Counted from the stretch's first letter, positions 1 to 5,713 are shown. The stretch is 9,308 nt of DNA from an uncultured Bacilli bacterium (GCA_934086255.1 CAKOIB010000049.1:1-9308), one strand, 5' to 3'. The notes: generated by a model not told the origin, from the letters alone. Translations and numbers: made by a program.

Positions 1-1
1 G

Positions 2-70
2 TATTGTACAGATAAGTACATAAATGTTTTTCGCTTCCAGGTGGTGCGACTAATAAATGATCCTGGTTGA
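2..70 (+). CDS. 3' end of an unidentified gene (partial)
   Basis: A reading frame open from the left edge for 22 codons ends at TGA (68-70), 11 nt before the stem of an intrinsic terminator, which is the layout expected for the end of a real gene. The visible residues end in FRFQVVRLINDPG. The stretch 30-65 has noticeably more G and C than its surroundings. FGE/C-type-lectin-like domains often end in a strand of the form FRVVR, so this might be the tail of another lectin-fold protein like the one at the right edge; that is a guess from about a dozen residues. It could equally be the 3' part of a structured RNA, since CCAGG (38-42) can pair with CCTGG (62-66). Confidence 0.35.
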   Translation, partial: YCTDKYINVFRFQVVRLINDPG

Positions 71-81
71 AAATAGAAACT

Positions 82-117
82 AAAACTAAAGAAATACTTG
101 ATTTTCTTTAGTTTTTT
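82..117 (+). terminator. Intrinsic terminator after the left-edge gene
   Basis: A perfect 13-bp inverted repeat (82-94 with 103-115, core AACTAAAGAAA) encloses an 8-nt loop and runs into a T tract (112-117). It ends whatever transcript enters from the left. The stem is AT-rich, as expected for this genome. The predicted -35 box of the HIT gene lies inside the loop and second arm. Confidence 0.75.
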
Positions 118-126
118 AGTGATAAT
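98..126 (+). promoter_or_regulatory. Sigma-A-type promoter of the HIT gene
   Basis: TTGATT (98-103), a 17-nt spacer and GATAAT (121-126) match the housekeeping consensus. The -35 box overlaps the terminator hairpin of the preceding gene. The -10 box ends only 6 nt before the SD GGAG (133-136), so the start point would fall at about 132-134 and the leader would be some 11-13 nt. Confidence 0.5.
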
Positions 127-144
127 ATATATGGAGATGATTAT

Positions 145-510
145 ATGAATGATTGCGTATTTTGTAAAATAGTAAAAGGAGAACTACCTAGTTATAAGTT
201 ATATGAAGATGATGTTGTATTAGTATTCTTAAGTATTGATCCAATTAGTAATGGGCATACTTTAATTATTCCTAAGAAACATTATACTGACTATACTGAT
301 ATTGATTTAGATACTTTGAATCATATTAATATGGTTGGTAAGAAGATGTATAACTTGCTTAATGAAAAACTTAACTTCGAAGGATTAAAAATTGTTCAAA
401 ACAATGGAACTCTTCAAGAAGTAAAGCATTATCATATGCATTTAATACCTGTTTATAATGAAAATGAAATTAGTGATTTAGAAGATATTTATAAAAAAAT
501 AAAAGGTTAA
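145..510 (+). CDS. HIT family nucleotide-binding protein
   Basis: A 121-aa histidine-triad protein, of the usual length for the Hint branch. The signature is H95-Y-H97-M-H99-L followed by IP, preceded by QEVK; His97 or His99 takes the nucleophile position known for HIT hydrolases. The N-terminal C4-x-x-C7 together with H46 suggests the zinc site seen in many bacterial HIT proteins. Family members hydrolyse or bind nucleoside phosphoramidates and adenylates in the cytosol; the physiological substrate is usually unknown. The start ATG has GGAG 8 nt upstream. It is monocistronic: its own promoter lies upstream, and a terminator shared with the convergent YjcZ-like genes follows immediately. It could be called Hit or HinT, but sequence alone does not separate them. 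Confidence 0.93.
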   Translation: MNDCVFCKIVKGELPSYKLYEDDVVLVFLSIDPISNGHTLIIPKKHYTDYTDIDLDTLNHINMVGKKMYNLLNEKLNFEGLKIVQNNGTLQEVKHYHMHLIPVYNENEISDLEDIYKKIKG

Positions 511-523
511 ACCTTTTATTTTT
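493..523. terminator. Bidirectional terminator, HIT / YjcZ-like genes
   Basis: A 9-bp perfect stem, ATAAAAGGT (499-507) with ACCTTTTAT (511-519), has the 3-nt loop TAA, which is also the HIT stop codon. It is followed by T residues on the + strand (518-523) and flanked by an A run (493-499) that reads as T on the - strand. It therefore serves both convergent units. Confidence 0.65.
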
Positions 524-647
524 AGCATGCTCTAAACGAACTTAAAATTATTGCTAATAAAATATATAAAACTACTACTAAAACTAGTCCTGATCCACAA
601 GATGGTCTTTTTTCTTCACATTGTACTTCACAATTTGTATTATTCAT
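522..647 (-). CDS. YjcZ-like small sporulation membrane peptide, 41 aa
   Basis: The frame starts at ATG (647-645) with GGGGG (660-656) 8 nt upstream and ends at TAA (524-522). The peptide has a short polar N-terminus with three Cys (6, 10, 17), then GSGLVLVVVLYILLAIIL (residues 18-35), a single membrane helix, and ends RAC. The G-SG-hydrophobic-YILL pattern is that of the YjcZ family of tiny sporulation proteins (B. subtilis YjcZ and relatives, 25-50 aa), which are made in sporulating cells; their role is not known. It lies 13 nt downstream of a second, shorter member in the same orientation, so the two are probably co-transcribed. It is easily missed by gene finders because of its length. 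It could be another small membrane peptide, but the pairing with a paralogue supports the call. Confidence 0.7.
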   Translation of the reverse strand: MNNTNCEVQCEEKRPSCGSGLVLVVVLYILLAIILSSFRAC

Positions 648-660
648 ATTTTGCACCCCC

Positions 661-738
661 TTAGATCCAAGCACCTAGTATAATAATTAATAAGATAAAT
701 AATACTAAAACGATTGCAGATGATGAAACATAATTCAT
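661..738 (-). CDS. YjcZ-like small sporulation membrane peptide, 25 aa
   Basis: ATG (738-736) is preceded by a strong SD, GGAGGA (751-746), at 7 nt. The frame ends at TAA (663-661) and encodes 25 residues: MNYVSSS, then a helix AIVLVLFILLIIIL and a GAWI tail. This closely follows the YjcZ family form (short G/S-rich start, then FALIVVLFILLIIVG-type helix and an aromatic tail). It is the first gene of a two-gene unit with the 41-aa relative downstream. A sequence matching the mother-cell sigma-K -10 form lies upstream. Function in the family is unknown, probably a spore-membrane or coat-associated peptide. Confidence 0.72.
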   Translation of the reverse strand: MNYVSSSAIVLVLFILLIIILGAWI

Positions 739-769
739 AATTTATTCCTCCTTTTTTATTGTTCTAAAT

Positions 770-797
770 TATTTTATGGTAAAAGTCACAAATGTGT
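770..797 (-). promoter_or_regulatory. Possible sigma-K-type promoter for the YjcZ-like pair
   Basis: On the - strand CATAAAATA (778-770) fits the CATANNNTA form of a sigma-K -10 element exactly, and an AC dinucleotide lies 17 nt upstream (797-796). Late mother-cell control would suit YjcZ-like genes. Both elements are short, so a chance match in AT-rich DNA is quite possible. Confidence 0.3.
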
Positions 798-818
798 GAA
801 TATATGTGTCTATAAATC

Positions 819-847
819 TTGTCTTTTATCTTTTTTTTTGTTATTAT
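819..847 (+). promoter_or_regulatory. Sigma-A-type promoter of prsA
   Basis: TTGTCT (819-824), 17 nt, TATTAT (842-847). A start near 854 would give a leader of about 24 nt containing the SD AAGGAGG (865-871), which is 6 nt from the ATG. The spacer holds a run of nine T. Confidence 0.5.
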
Positions 848-877
848 AAATTATGTACTAATTAAAGGAGGATAAGT

Positions 878-1882
878 ATGAAAAACTTAAAAAGATTATT
901 TGTTTTAGCAATTTTAGTTACAGTAGTAACTGGATGTGGCAAAATACCAACACTTAAAAATGGTGAGGAAGCAGTAGTTAATACTAATAAAGGTGGGGTT
1001 TCTGCTGAGGATCTATATCAAAAATTAAAAACTAAAAATGGCACTGCTGTTATGGTTGATATGATTGATACTATTATTTTAAATGATATGTATAAAGAGG
1101 AAACTGATGCTGAAAAGAAGTATATTGAAGAACAAGTGGCTAAATTAAAAAGTGCTGCTGAGCAATATAAATCAACTTATAGTGCAATGATTAAATACTA
1201 TGGTTTTGAAAATGAAAAGGAATTAAAAGAGTATTTTTCACTTACATATAAAAGAAACCAAGCTGTTAATAAATATGTTGGTAAATCTATAAAAGAAAAA
1301 GAATTAAAAAAATATTATGAAAAAGAAGTTTATGGAGATATTAAAGTTAAACACATTTTAATAACAGCAGAAACTAATGATGAAATGACTACTGAAGAAA
1401 AGAACAAGGCTAATGAAACTGCTAAGAAACAAGCACAATCAATTATTACAATGCTTAATAATGGTAAGGATTTTGATAAGCTTGCTAAGGAGTATTCTAA
1501 AGATACTGCTACTGCAAGTAAGGGTGGAGATTTAGGATGGATTTCTACTGATGAGGATTTTGTTCAAGAGTTTTTAGATGCTGCATTTAAACTAGAAAAA
1601 GGTAAATATAGTTCTAGTCCAGTTAAAACTACACATGGTTATCATATTATCTATAAAACAGATGAAAAAGAAAAGCCTAAATATGATAGTGTTAAACAAG
1701 ATATAATTGATAAGTTGGTTGAAGAAAAACTAAAAGATGATAGTACTTTATATTATGATACTTTGGAAGAAATAAGAAAAGATTATGATATGGATATAGT
1801 TGATTCTGATTTATCTAAATTATATAAAGAATATATGAAAAACTTAATTGCTAATTCAAAAAATAATAATAATAATAATTAA
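878..1882 (+). CDS. prsA: PrsA-type foldase lipoprotein (parvulin peptidyl-prolyl isomerase)
   Basis: A 334-aa extracytoplasmic folding factor. Residues 1-20 form a lipoprotein signal (KNLKRLF, hydrophobic core, VVTGC) with the lipidated Cys at 20. A helical N-terminal chaperone region (about 38-150) is followed by a PpiC/parvulin domain (about 155-262) with VKHIL (157-161), SKGGDLGW (214-221) and THGYHIIY (252-259), then a C-terminal helical region (265-325). PrsA sits on the outer face of the membrane and helps secreted proteins fold; here clients could include the large surface protein at the right edge, though that is only a suggestion. The protein ends in an Asn run encoded by AAT repeats (about 1863-1879), which could vary in length by slippage. 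It is monocistronic, with a 14-bp terminator beginning inside its stop codon. Catalytic PPIase activity is plausible but not certain, as some PrsA paralogues act only as chaperones. Confidence 0.9.
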   Translation: MKNLKRLFVLAILVTVVTGCGKIPTLKNGEEAVVNTNKGGVSAEDLYQKLKTKNGTAVMVDMIDTIILNDMYKEETDAEKKYIEEQVAKLKSAAEQYKSTYSAMIKYYGFENEKELKEYFSLTYKRNQAVNKYVGKSIKEKELKKYYEKEVYGDIKVKHILITAETNDEMTTEEKNKANETAKKQAQSIITMLNNGKDFDKLAKEYSKDTATASKGGDLGWISTDEDFVQEFLDAAFKLEKGKYSSSPVKTTHGYHIIYKTDEKEKPKYDSVKQDIIDKLVEEKLKDDSTLYYDTLEEIRKDYDMDIVDSDLSKLYKEYMKNLIANSKNNNNNN

Positions 1883-1912
1883 TAAAAGAGTAGATTTTTC
1901 TACTCTTTTATT
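1881..1912. terminator. Bidirectional terminator between prsA and recX
   Basis: A perfect 14-bp stem (1881-1894 with 1899-1912; AATAAAAGAGTAGA) and a TTTT loop. The outer part of each second arm reads TTTTATT, so either strand gives a stem followed by a T-rich tail. It overlaps the stop codons of both convergent genes. Confidence 0.8.
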
Positions 1913-2642
1913 CTACTTTAAAGCCTTTTCTATACATGTTTTGTTTTATTTTATATTCTAACTCTTTACCAGTATACTTTTTAGATAGCTTATTTCTTAC
2001 TTTTTCTAATTCTTTTTGATATATTTCGTTATCATCTATATTATATTCATTAAGACATTTATTTATAATACTTGGATTATAACCTAAATTAATAAGATTT
2101 TGTTTTATCTTATTTTTTAATATGTAACTAGAATTATTATGATTATTTTTAATACTCTTTTCAATATACTTATATACTTTTTCTTCTTCAATATAATTAG
2201 TATATATAGATAATTCATCTAAAATAGTATCTTTATTAATACCTAAATTAGTAAGGTTTATAATAATCATATTTGGACCAGTATTTTTTAAATTAATTGC
2301 ATCCAATATATAAGACTTTGCATATAATCTTTCATCTAGGTATTTTTCTTGTTCTAATCTTGAAGTAGCGTATTCTATATTTGAATCATTATAATTTTTT
2401 TTAAGTAAATATTCTTTTACTTCTTTTTTAGTTCTTAGTTTAGTCTTTATATACTTAAGTGCAGTATAATAAGCTTCATATTTTTTATTTTCATTTAAAA
2501 AATTAATTAAATCTTTTTCATTTATATTTTTTGTAAGTAAATCATATTTTAGAATAATATCTTCATATAATATATACTCTACATTATTAATAATTACTTT
2601 ATATTTACTATTTCCTAAATATTTATATCTTTGTATTTTCAT
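1908..2642 (-). CDS. recX: Regulatory protein RecX
   Basis: A 244-aa RecX family protein, which binds the RecA filament and modulates its recombination activity. The three-helix repeats are visible: first repeat about 56-102 (AYYTALKYIKTKLRTKKEVK, then YLLKKNY and SRLEQEKYLDE), second about 103-145 (RLYAKSYI, KNTGPNMIIINL, LGI), third about 150-205, and a further one at the C-terminus (210-242). The N-terminal 50 residues are a beta-rich extension seen in longer Firmicutes RecX proteins. The start ATG is supported by GGAG (2651-2648) 5 nt upstream. It lies 25 nt downstream of rpoZ, with a terminator hairpin between, so it is probably expressed by read-through from rpoZ; no separate promoter was recognised. 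recA is not in the window. Confidence 0.88.
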   Translation of the reverse strand: MKIQRYKYLGNSKYKVIINNVEYILYEDIILKYDLLTKNINEKDLINFLNENKKYEAYYTALKYIKTKLRTKKEVKEYLLKKNYNDSNIEYATSRLEQEKYLDERLYAKSYILDAINLKNTGPNMIIINLTNLGINKDTILDELSIYTNYIEEEKVYKYIEKSIKNNHNNSSYILKNKIKQNLINLGYNPSIINKCLNEYNIDDNEIYQKELEKVRNKLSKKYTGKELEYKIKQNMYRKGFKVE

Positions 2643-2652
2643 AATTTCTCCA

Positions 2653-2692
2653 TTAAAAAGGTCTAATTATTTTTTAATAATAACTAGACCTT
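2653..2692 (-). terminator. Terminator at the end of rpoZ, before recX
   Basis: On the - strand a 14-bp stem (2692-2679 with 2671-2658, one G-U pair, core AAGGTCTA) with a 7-nt loop is followed by a run of T (2659-2655). The rpoZ stop codon lies inside the second arm, and the recX SD follows within a few nt. It probably acts as a partial terminator that lowers recX expression relative to rpoZ. Confidence 0.65.
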
Positions 2693-2864
2693 CAGCGACT
2701 TCTTCAAGTGCTCTTCCAATATTTTTTACTGATTTGTATTCTTTTTCTGGTTTTTGTAAATGATTTGTTTGTCTTATTTCTTCACTTCTTTGAGCCGCTA
2801 TGTGGACTAGGCGATATTTCGAATCAACAAATAATAATAATTTATCAATTGATGGATATATCAT
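2667..2864 (-). CDS. rpoZ: RNA polymerase omega subunit
   Basis: The protein is 65 aa when started at ATG (2864-2862), which has GGGGAG (2880-2875) 10 nt upstream. A longer frame from GTG at 2882 is unlikely, since that SD would fall inside the coding sequence and the family begins with the form M-x-x-PSID. The sequence MIYPSIDKLLLFVDSKYRLV, then HIAAQRSEEI and GRALEEVAEGLV, aligns along its whole length with Bacillus omega (PSIDSL, LDSKYTLV, ARRAREM, KALEEI). Omega binds the beta' subunit and helps RNA polymerase assembly. In many Firmicutes it sits in a gmk-rpoZ-priA cluster; here it is with recX and a patatin gene instead, so the usual neighbourhood has been broken up. Confidence 0.9.
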   Translation of the reverse strand: MIYPSIDKLLLFVDSKYRLVHIAAQRSEEIRQTNHLQKPEKEYKSVKNIGRALEEVAEGLVIIKK

Positions 2865-2886
2865 ATGTATCACACTCCCCACTATA

Positions 2887-2915
2887 ATAATATATTATTA
2901 TTTTGCTTTACACAA
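2887..2915 (-). promoter_or_regulatory. Possible promoter of rpoZ
   Basis: On the - strand TTGTGT (2915-2910), 17 nt, TATTAT (2892-2887). The -10 lies in a perfect 18-bp AT palindrome (2884-2901), so several registers are possible. In the register given, the -10 ends 6 nt before the SD. Confidence 0.35.
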
Positions 2916-2947
2916 TAGAATTGACAAAATTAGACATTATTTTACAC

Positions 2948-4132
2948 TTATGAATTGACTATTAAATATATTGTTGCTAAAAACTCTTTTGGGAATAAAA
3001 CTGCTAAATTAAATATTTCTTCAGTGTTTTGATTTTTTTTATACTTATTATAAATATGGTTTATTAATAGTTTGCCTTTTAAATTAATATTATATTTAAT
3101 TTCTTCTTTAGTATTTAGCGAATCTAAAATCTTTTTATTAAACTTACTAACTGTATATATTTTAGTATTATCAATTTCAAATACTTTTCCTAAATACTCG
3201 ATGTAGTCTAGTATATAGCTTTCAAGATCATTATCACTATTTATATCAAGTAATAGTTTATTGTATTTGGTTATTTCAAATATTTTATTTTTTATTTTAC
3301 TTTTTTTAGAGTTACTAACTAATTTATTAATATGATAAATATAGTTCATTTTAATTTTTAAATAATTTTTATGAATATCATTCTTTTTAAAAGTAAAGTT
3401 TTTACCATCTAGTTTTTTAAAATATTTCATTGTATCATTATAACCAAGTCTTATGTTTCTTTTGGTAAGTTCTGGGCTAAAGTCTAAAGTAAACAGTGCA
3501 TTATCCTTACTTTTTATAACATCAACTTTTACATCTTTATTCTTATAATTCTTATGAAAACCAAATGCTGAAAGATCGACTGCTAGGACTTCCTCTGCTC
3601 CCATTTTTATAGCTAAATCTATGGGCATATTATCATAATAACCTCCGTCAACAAAATATTCTCCATCTATTTGTTTTCTTTCAACCGCAGGAAAGCAAGT
3701 TGAGGATGCTATTACATAATCTACTAGCTTACCACTTGGTATTTGTTCTTTAGTAAGCATTTTTGGATTGAGTGTTTTTAAGGAAACAGTAACAAGTCCA
3801 AAATCTATTTTTGATTTTCTTATTTTATTCTCATTAATTTCTTTTTTTAATAATTCAGTGGCTTTATCAAACTTCATTCCTTTGTTAATTGCTATTTCTT
3901 TAGCCATAGATTTTATATCATCGGATGAAAATAAATCACTAGTAGTCATATTAAGCCAAAGTTTTTTTGCTTTTTTATAGTCACCCATAGCATACATTGC
4001 ACCATTTATTGCTCCAATTGAAGTACCTGTTACTATATCAAACTTCATATTGAGTCTTTTAATAGCCTTCCATACTCCGATTTCATATGAACCTTTTGCT
4101 CCTCCGCCAGAGAAAACTAATGCTTTTTTCAA
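2948..4132 (-). CDS. Patatin-like phospholipase (serine lipid acyl hydrolase)
   Basis: A 394-aa protein with the complete patatin catalytic set: oxyanion loop SGGGAKGSYE (8-17), nucleophile elbow GTSIG with Ser38, and the catalytic Asp162 in VDGGYYDNMP. Residues 1-200 are the alpha/beta hydrolase-like patatin fold. Residues about 205-394 form a Lys-, Asn- and Ile-rich C-terminal part with no motif I recognise. There is no signal peptide, so it is cytosolic or membrane-associated; the family hydrolyses acyl chains of phospholipids or glycerolipids, and the substrate here is unknown. The start is TTG (4132-4130) with GAGGTG (4145-4140) 7 nt upstream, and no better ATG fits, as KKALVFSGGG is the family N-terminus. 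It has its own strong promoter. Confidence 0.9.
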   Translation of the reverse strand: MKKALVFSGGGAKGSYEIGVWKAIKRLNMKFDIVTGTSIGAINGAMYAMGDYKKAKKLWLNMTTSDLFSSDDIKSMAKEIAINKGMKFDKATELLKKEINENKIRKSKIDFGLVTVSLKTLNPKMLTKEQIPSGKLVDYVIASSTCFPAVERKQIDGEYFVDGGYYDNMPIDLAIKMGAEEVLAVDLSAFGFHKNYKNKDVKVDVIKSKDNALFTLDFSPELTKRNIRLGYNDTMKYFKKLDGKNFTFKKNDIHKNYLKIKMNYIYHINKLVSNSKKSKIKNKIFEITKYNKLLLDINSDNDLESYILDYIEYLGKVFEIDNTKIYTVSKFNKKILDSLNTKEEIKYNINLKGKLLINHIYNKYKKNQNTEEIFNLAVLFPKEFLATIYLIVNS

Positions 4133-4151
4133 TACTATTCACCTCATTATC

Positions 4152-4180
4152 ATTATACAAAATTGTGTTTTAATTGACAA
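4152..4180 (-). promoter_or_regulatory. Strong sigma-A promoter of the patatin gene
   Basis: On the - strand TTGTCA (4180-4175), 17 nt, TATAAT (4157-4152): a near-consensus promoter. Only 6 nt separate the -10 box from the SD (4145-4140), so transcription would start at or beside the SD. Confidence 0.7.
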
Positions 4181-4211
4181 GTAATTAATAATAAGATGTA
4201 GTTTGTTTACA

Positions 4212-4787
4212 TTAATCAGTTATAAAGAATATTAGGTCTTTTCCAAGTGGATTATTAAAATAATTAGTTTTTAAAGAATTAGTAATTCTTAGTAATTCGC
4301 TAACATCTTCTCCATCAACTTTACAAGCATCTATCCAAAGAGTAATTAATTCTATAAAGACGCTATATTCATGGATAAAGTAATTTTCATTAAATACCCA
4401 GTTATTATCAAACCATAATGCCTCAGCTCTTTCATATAGCTCATCAGTACCTACTTTTAGAACATGTTTTTCACTAGTTTTACCTTCTTCATCCACATAG
4501 AGTTCATAACTAGTCTTTGTATTATCATCTACTTTTTCTTCTAGAAGGCTGCAATAAGACTGTCCTAAAGGCATTATTTCCTTTAAAAAGTCTTTAATAT
4601 TATCATTTACAAAATCTTCTTTTATAGATAAAACTATTTCATTATTATTTTCTGTAACATTATAAGTATCTACATTAATATAATTACCTAATTGTTTAAA
4701 TATTTTATCCTTTTCTACCTTTTCATTTTCATTTTTTCTTGTAACTGTAACTCTTGTTGCTATTCCATACGAAAAATATCTTCCCAT
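4212..4787 (-). CDS. Hypothetical protein, 191 aa
   Basis: I do not recognise this family. The start is taken as ATG 4787-4785 because AGGAGG (4799-4794) lies 6 nt upstream; a frame extended to 4841 would add 18 residues rich in Arg and place the SD inside the gene. The N-terminus MGRYFSYGIATRVTVTRKNE is followed by an acidic, mixed alpha/beta sequence, with IKEDF at about 55 and an aromatic-rich segment ERAEALWFDNNWVFNENYF, then a helix around VFIELITLWIDACKVDG. No signal peptide or membrane helix is visible, so it is probably cytosolic. It has its own promoter. The patatin gene starts 79 nt downstream, also from its own promoter. Confidence 0.75.
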   Translation of the reverse strand: MGRYFSYGIATRVTVTRKNENEKVEKDKIFKQLGNYINVDTYNVTENNNEIVLSIKEDFVNDNIKDFLKEIMPLGQSYCSLLEEKVDDNTKTSYELYVDEEGKTSEKHVLKVGTDELYERAEALWFDNNWVFNENYFIHEYSVFIELITLWIDACKVDGEDVSELLRITNSLKTNYFNNPLGKDLIFFITD

Positions 4788-4839
4788 AACTTTCCTCCTT
4801 AATATATAATTTTTTCTACCTCTACCAATGTACGAATTC

Positions 4840-4869
4840 AATATATCAAAATAAGGTGGATAAAGTCAA
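4840..4869 (-). promoter_or_regulatory. Possible promoter of the 191-aa gene
   Basis: On the - strand TTGACT (4869-4864), 18 nt, TATATT (4845-4840). It would give a leader of about 45 nt, unlike the very short leaders of neighbouring genes. Confidence 0.45.
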
Positions 4870-4882
4870 GTAAGTTTGTGTC

Positions 4883-4908
4883 AAAAAAAAAGTAAGCATA
4901 AGCTTACT
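4883..4908 (-). terminator. Terminator of the CotD-like gene
   Basis: On the - strand a 7-bp stem, AGTAAGC (4908-4902) with GCTTACT (4897-4891), and a 4-nt loop are followed by eight T (4890-4883). It starts 1 nt past the stop codon and is strictly - strand in orientation. Confidence 0.8.
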
Positions 4909-4909
4909 C

Positions 4910-5257
4910 TTAGTAATTACAACATGAACCACATTGGACATTTTCACATACGTTTTCTTCGCAGCAAGAATAACTTGGTTGATATGTGTGTTTAAATACA
5001 TGATGATTTACTATTCTTGTTCTTACTGGGCATACATGTGGTACAACGTGTTCGATTGTTCTGTTGACTACTCTTTCTCTTACTGGCTCAATGATTGGTG
5101 CTTGAGTAGTACCCATCATCATTCCTGTAGTATTTGTCATTTGATCTTGATTAAGATCAATATCAATATTGCCACTGTTGTTGTCTATGTCTATTAGACT
5201 TTCTTGTCCAGGCATATTAAACATTGGCATTTGTCTCATACAATTTCTATTGAACAT
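4910..5257 (-). CDS. CotD-like spore coat protein
   Basis: A 115-aa protein. The central part, VVPHVCPVRTRIVNHHVFKH (residues 71-90), follows the CotD coat-protein pattern (VPHxHPxHTxxxNHxxxxH). The N-terminal half is Met-, Asn-, Asp- and Gln-rich and disordered-looking (MFNRNCMRQMPMFNMPGQES, then acidic DNNSGNIDIDL repeats). The C-terminus is strongly Cys-rich (Cys 98, 99, 103, 109, 112, 113), suggesting disulfide or metal cross-links. CotD belongs to the inner coat of Bacillus spores and is made late in the mother cell. ATG 5257-5255 has AGGGGG 7 nt upstream. Its own terminator follows. No clear sporulation promoter could be assigned. With the YjcZ-like pair it argues for a spore former. 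Confidence 0.72.
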   Translation of the reverse strand: MFNRNCMRQMPMFNMPGQESLIDIDNNSGNIDIDLNQDQMTNTTGMMMGTTQAPIIEPVRERVVNRTIEHVVPHVCPVRTRIVNHHVFKHTYQPSYSCCEENVCENVQCGSCCNY

Positions 5258-5321
5258 TATAAATCCCCCTATCTAATTTATCATATTCAAATATAATATT
5301 TAGTGTATAATAAAAACGCCT

Positions 5322-5684
5322 TTATTGTTTATTAATTTCTTTCTTTATCCAAGTCATTATCACTTTATTTATATATTTTATTTCATTATCATCTAAAATC
5401 TTATTTTTATCAATTCCGTGCCATTTATTAATACATGTTCTACAACAAGTAGCGGTAGCATGCTGAGCAATAAATACAGGATGACCTTTCATTGGAGTTT
5501 GTTTTCCATCATTTACTTTACTTATATCTTTTAATCTTTTATTTATAAAATCATATGTGTGCTCATTTATCTTATCCAAGCCTTTATCATTTACATAATC
5601 TATATCTTTTTGTTTTAAATGAAAACTATTTCTAAACTTAGATTTTGATAAACTATACAAAATAAAATCTATATTTTTATTCAT
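5322..5684 (-). CDS. DUF4186 family protein
   Basis: A 120-aa protein that matches DUF4186 through its length. Conserved blocks are SKSKFRNSFHLKQKDIDYV (13-31), DKGLDKINEHTYDF (33-46), and the hallmark NDGKQTPMKGHPVFIAQHAT (58-77) followed by CCRTCINKWHGI. His68, His75, Cys80, Cys81, Cys84 and His89 look like a metal-binding cluster. The biochemical function of the family is not established to my knowledge; it is a cytosolic protein with no membrane segment. The ATG at 5684-5682 fits the family N-terminus, but no SD is visible upstream, and a terminator-like hairpin ends only a few nt before it. It may be translated by coupling to the upstream zinc-ribbon gene, whose stop lies 17 nt away. Confidence 0.88.
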   Translation of the reverse strand: MNKNIDFILYSLSKSKFRNSFHLKQKDIDYVNDKGLDKINEHTYDFINKRLKDISKVNDGKQTPMKGHPVFIAQHATATCCRTCINKWHGIDKNKILDDNEIKYINKVIMTWIKKEINKQ

Positions 5685-5686
5685 AG

Positions 5687-5713
5687 TAAAAAAGATAGTC
5701 TTTATCTATTTTT
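5687..5713 (-). terminator. Weak terminator-like hairpin before the DUF4186 gene
   Basis: On the - strand AGATA (5707-5703) pairs with TATCT (5697-5693) around a 5-nt loop. A-rich and T-rich flanks extend the stem past one T-T mismatch. The T tract runs to within a few nt of the DUF4186 ATG. It contains no strong GC clamp, so termination would be partial at best. Confidence 0.35.

Noticed and set aside
38..66. T-box antiterminator or other riboswitch at the left edge
   Set aside because: AGGTGGTGCGAC resembles the T-box core but lacks the TGGNACC bulge, and the downstream HIT gene is not an aminoacyl-tRNA or amino-acid gene. A stop codon followed by a terminator fits a gene end better.
2865..2882. 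Longer rpoZ from GTG at 2882
   Set aside because: The SD GGGGAG would lie inside the coding region, and omega proteins begin just before PSID.
2884..2901. 18-bp palindrome as a regulator-binding site
   Set aside because: It is made only of A and T in a simple ATA/TAT pattern and overlaps the likely -10 box, so composition explains it well enough.
4788..4841. Longer form of the 191-aa protein starting at 4841
   Set aside because: A strong SD directly precedes the internal ATG at 4787, and the extra residues are translated SD and leader sequence.
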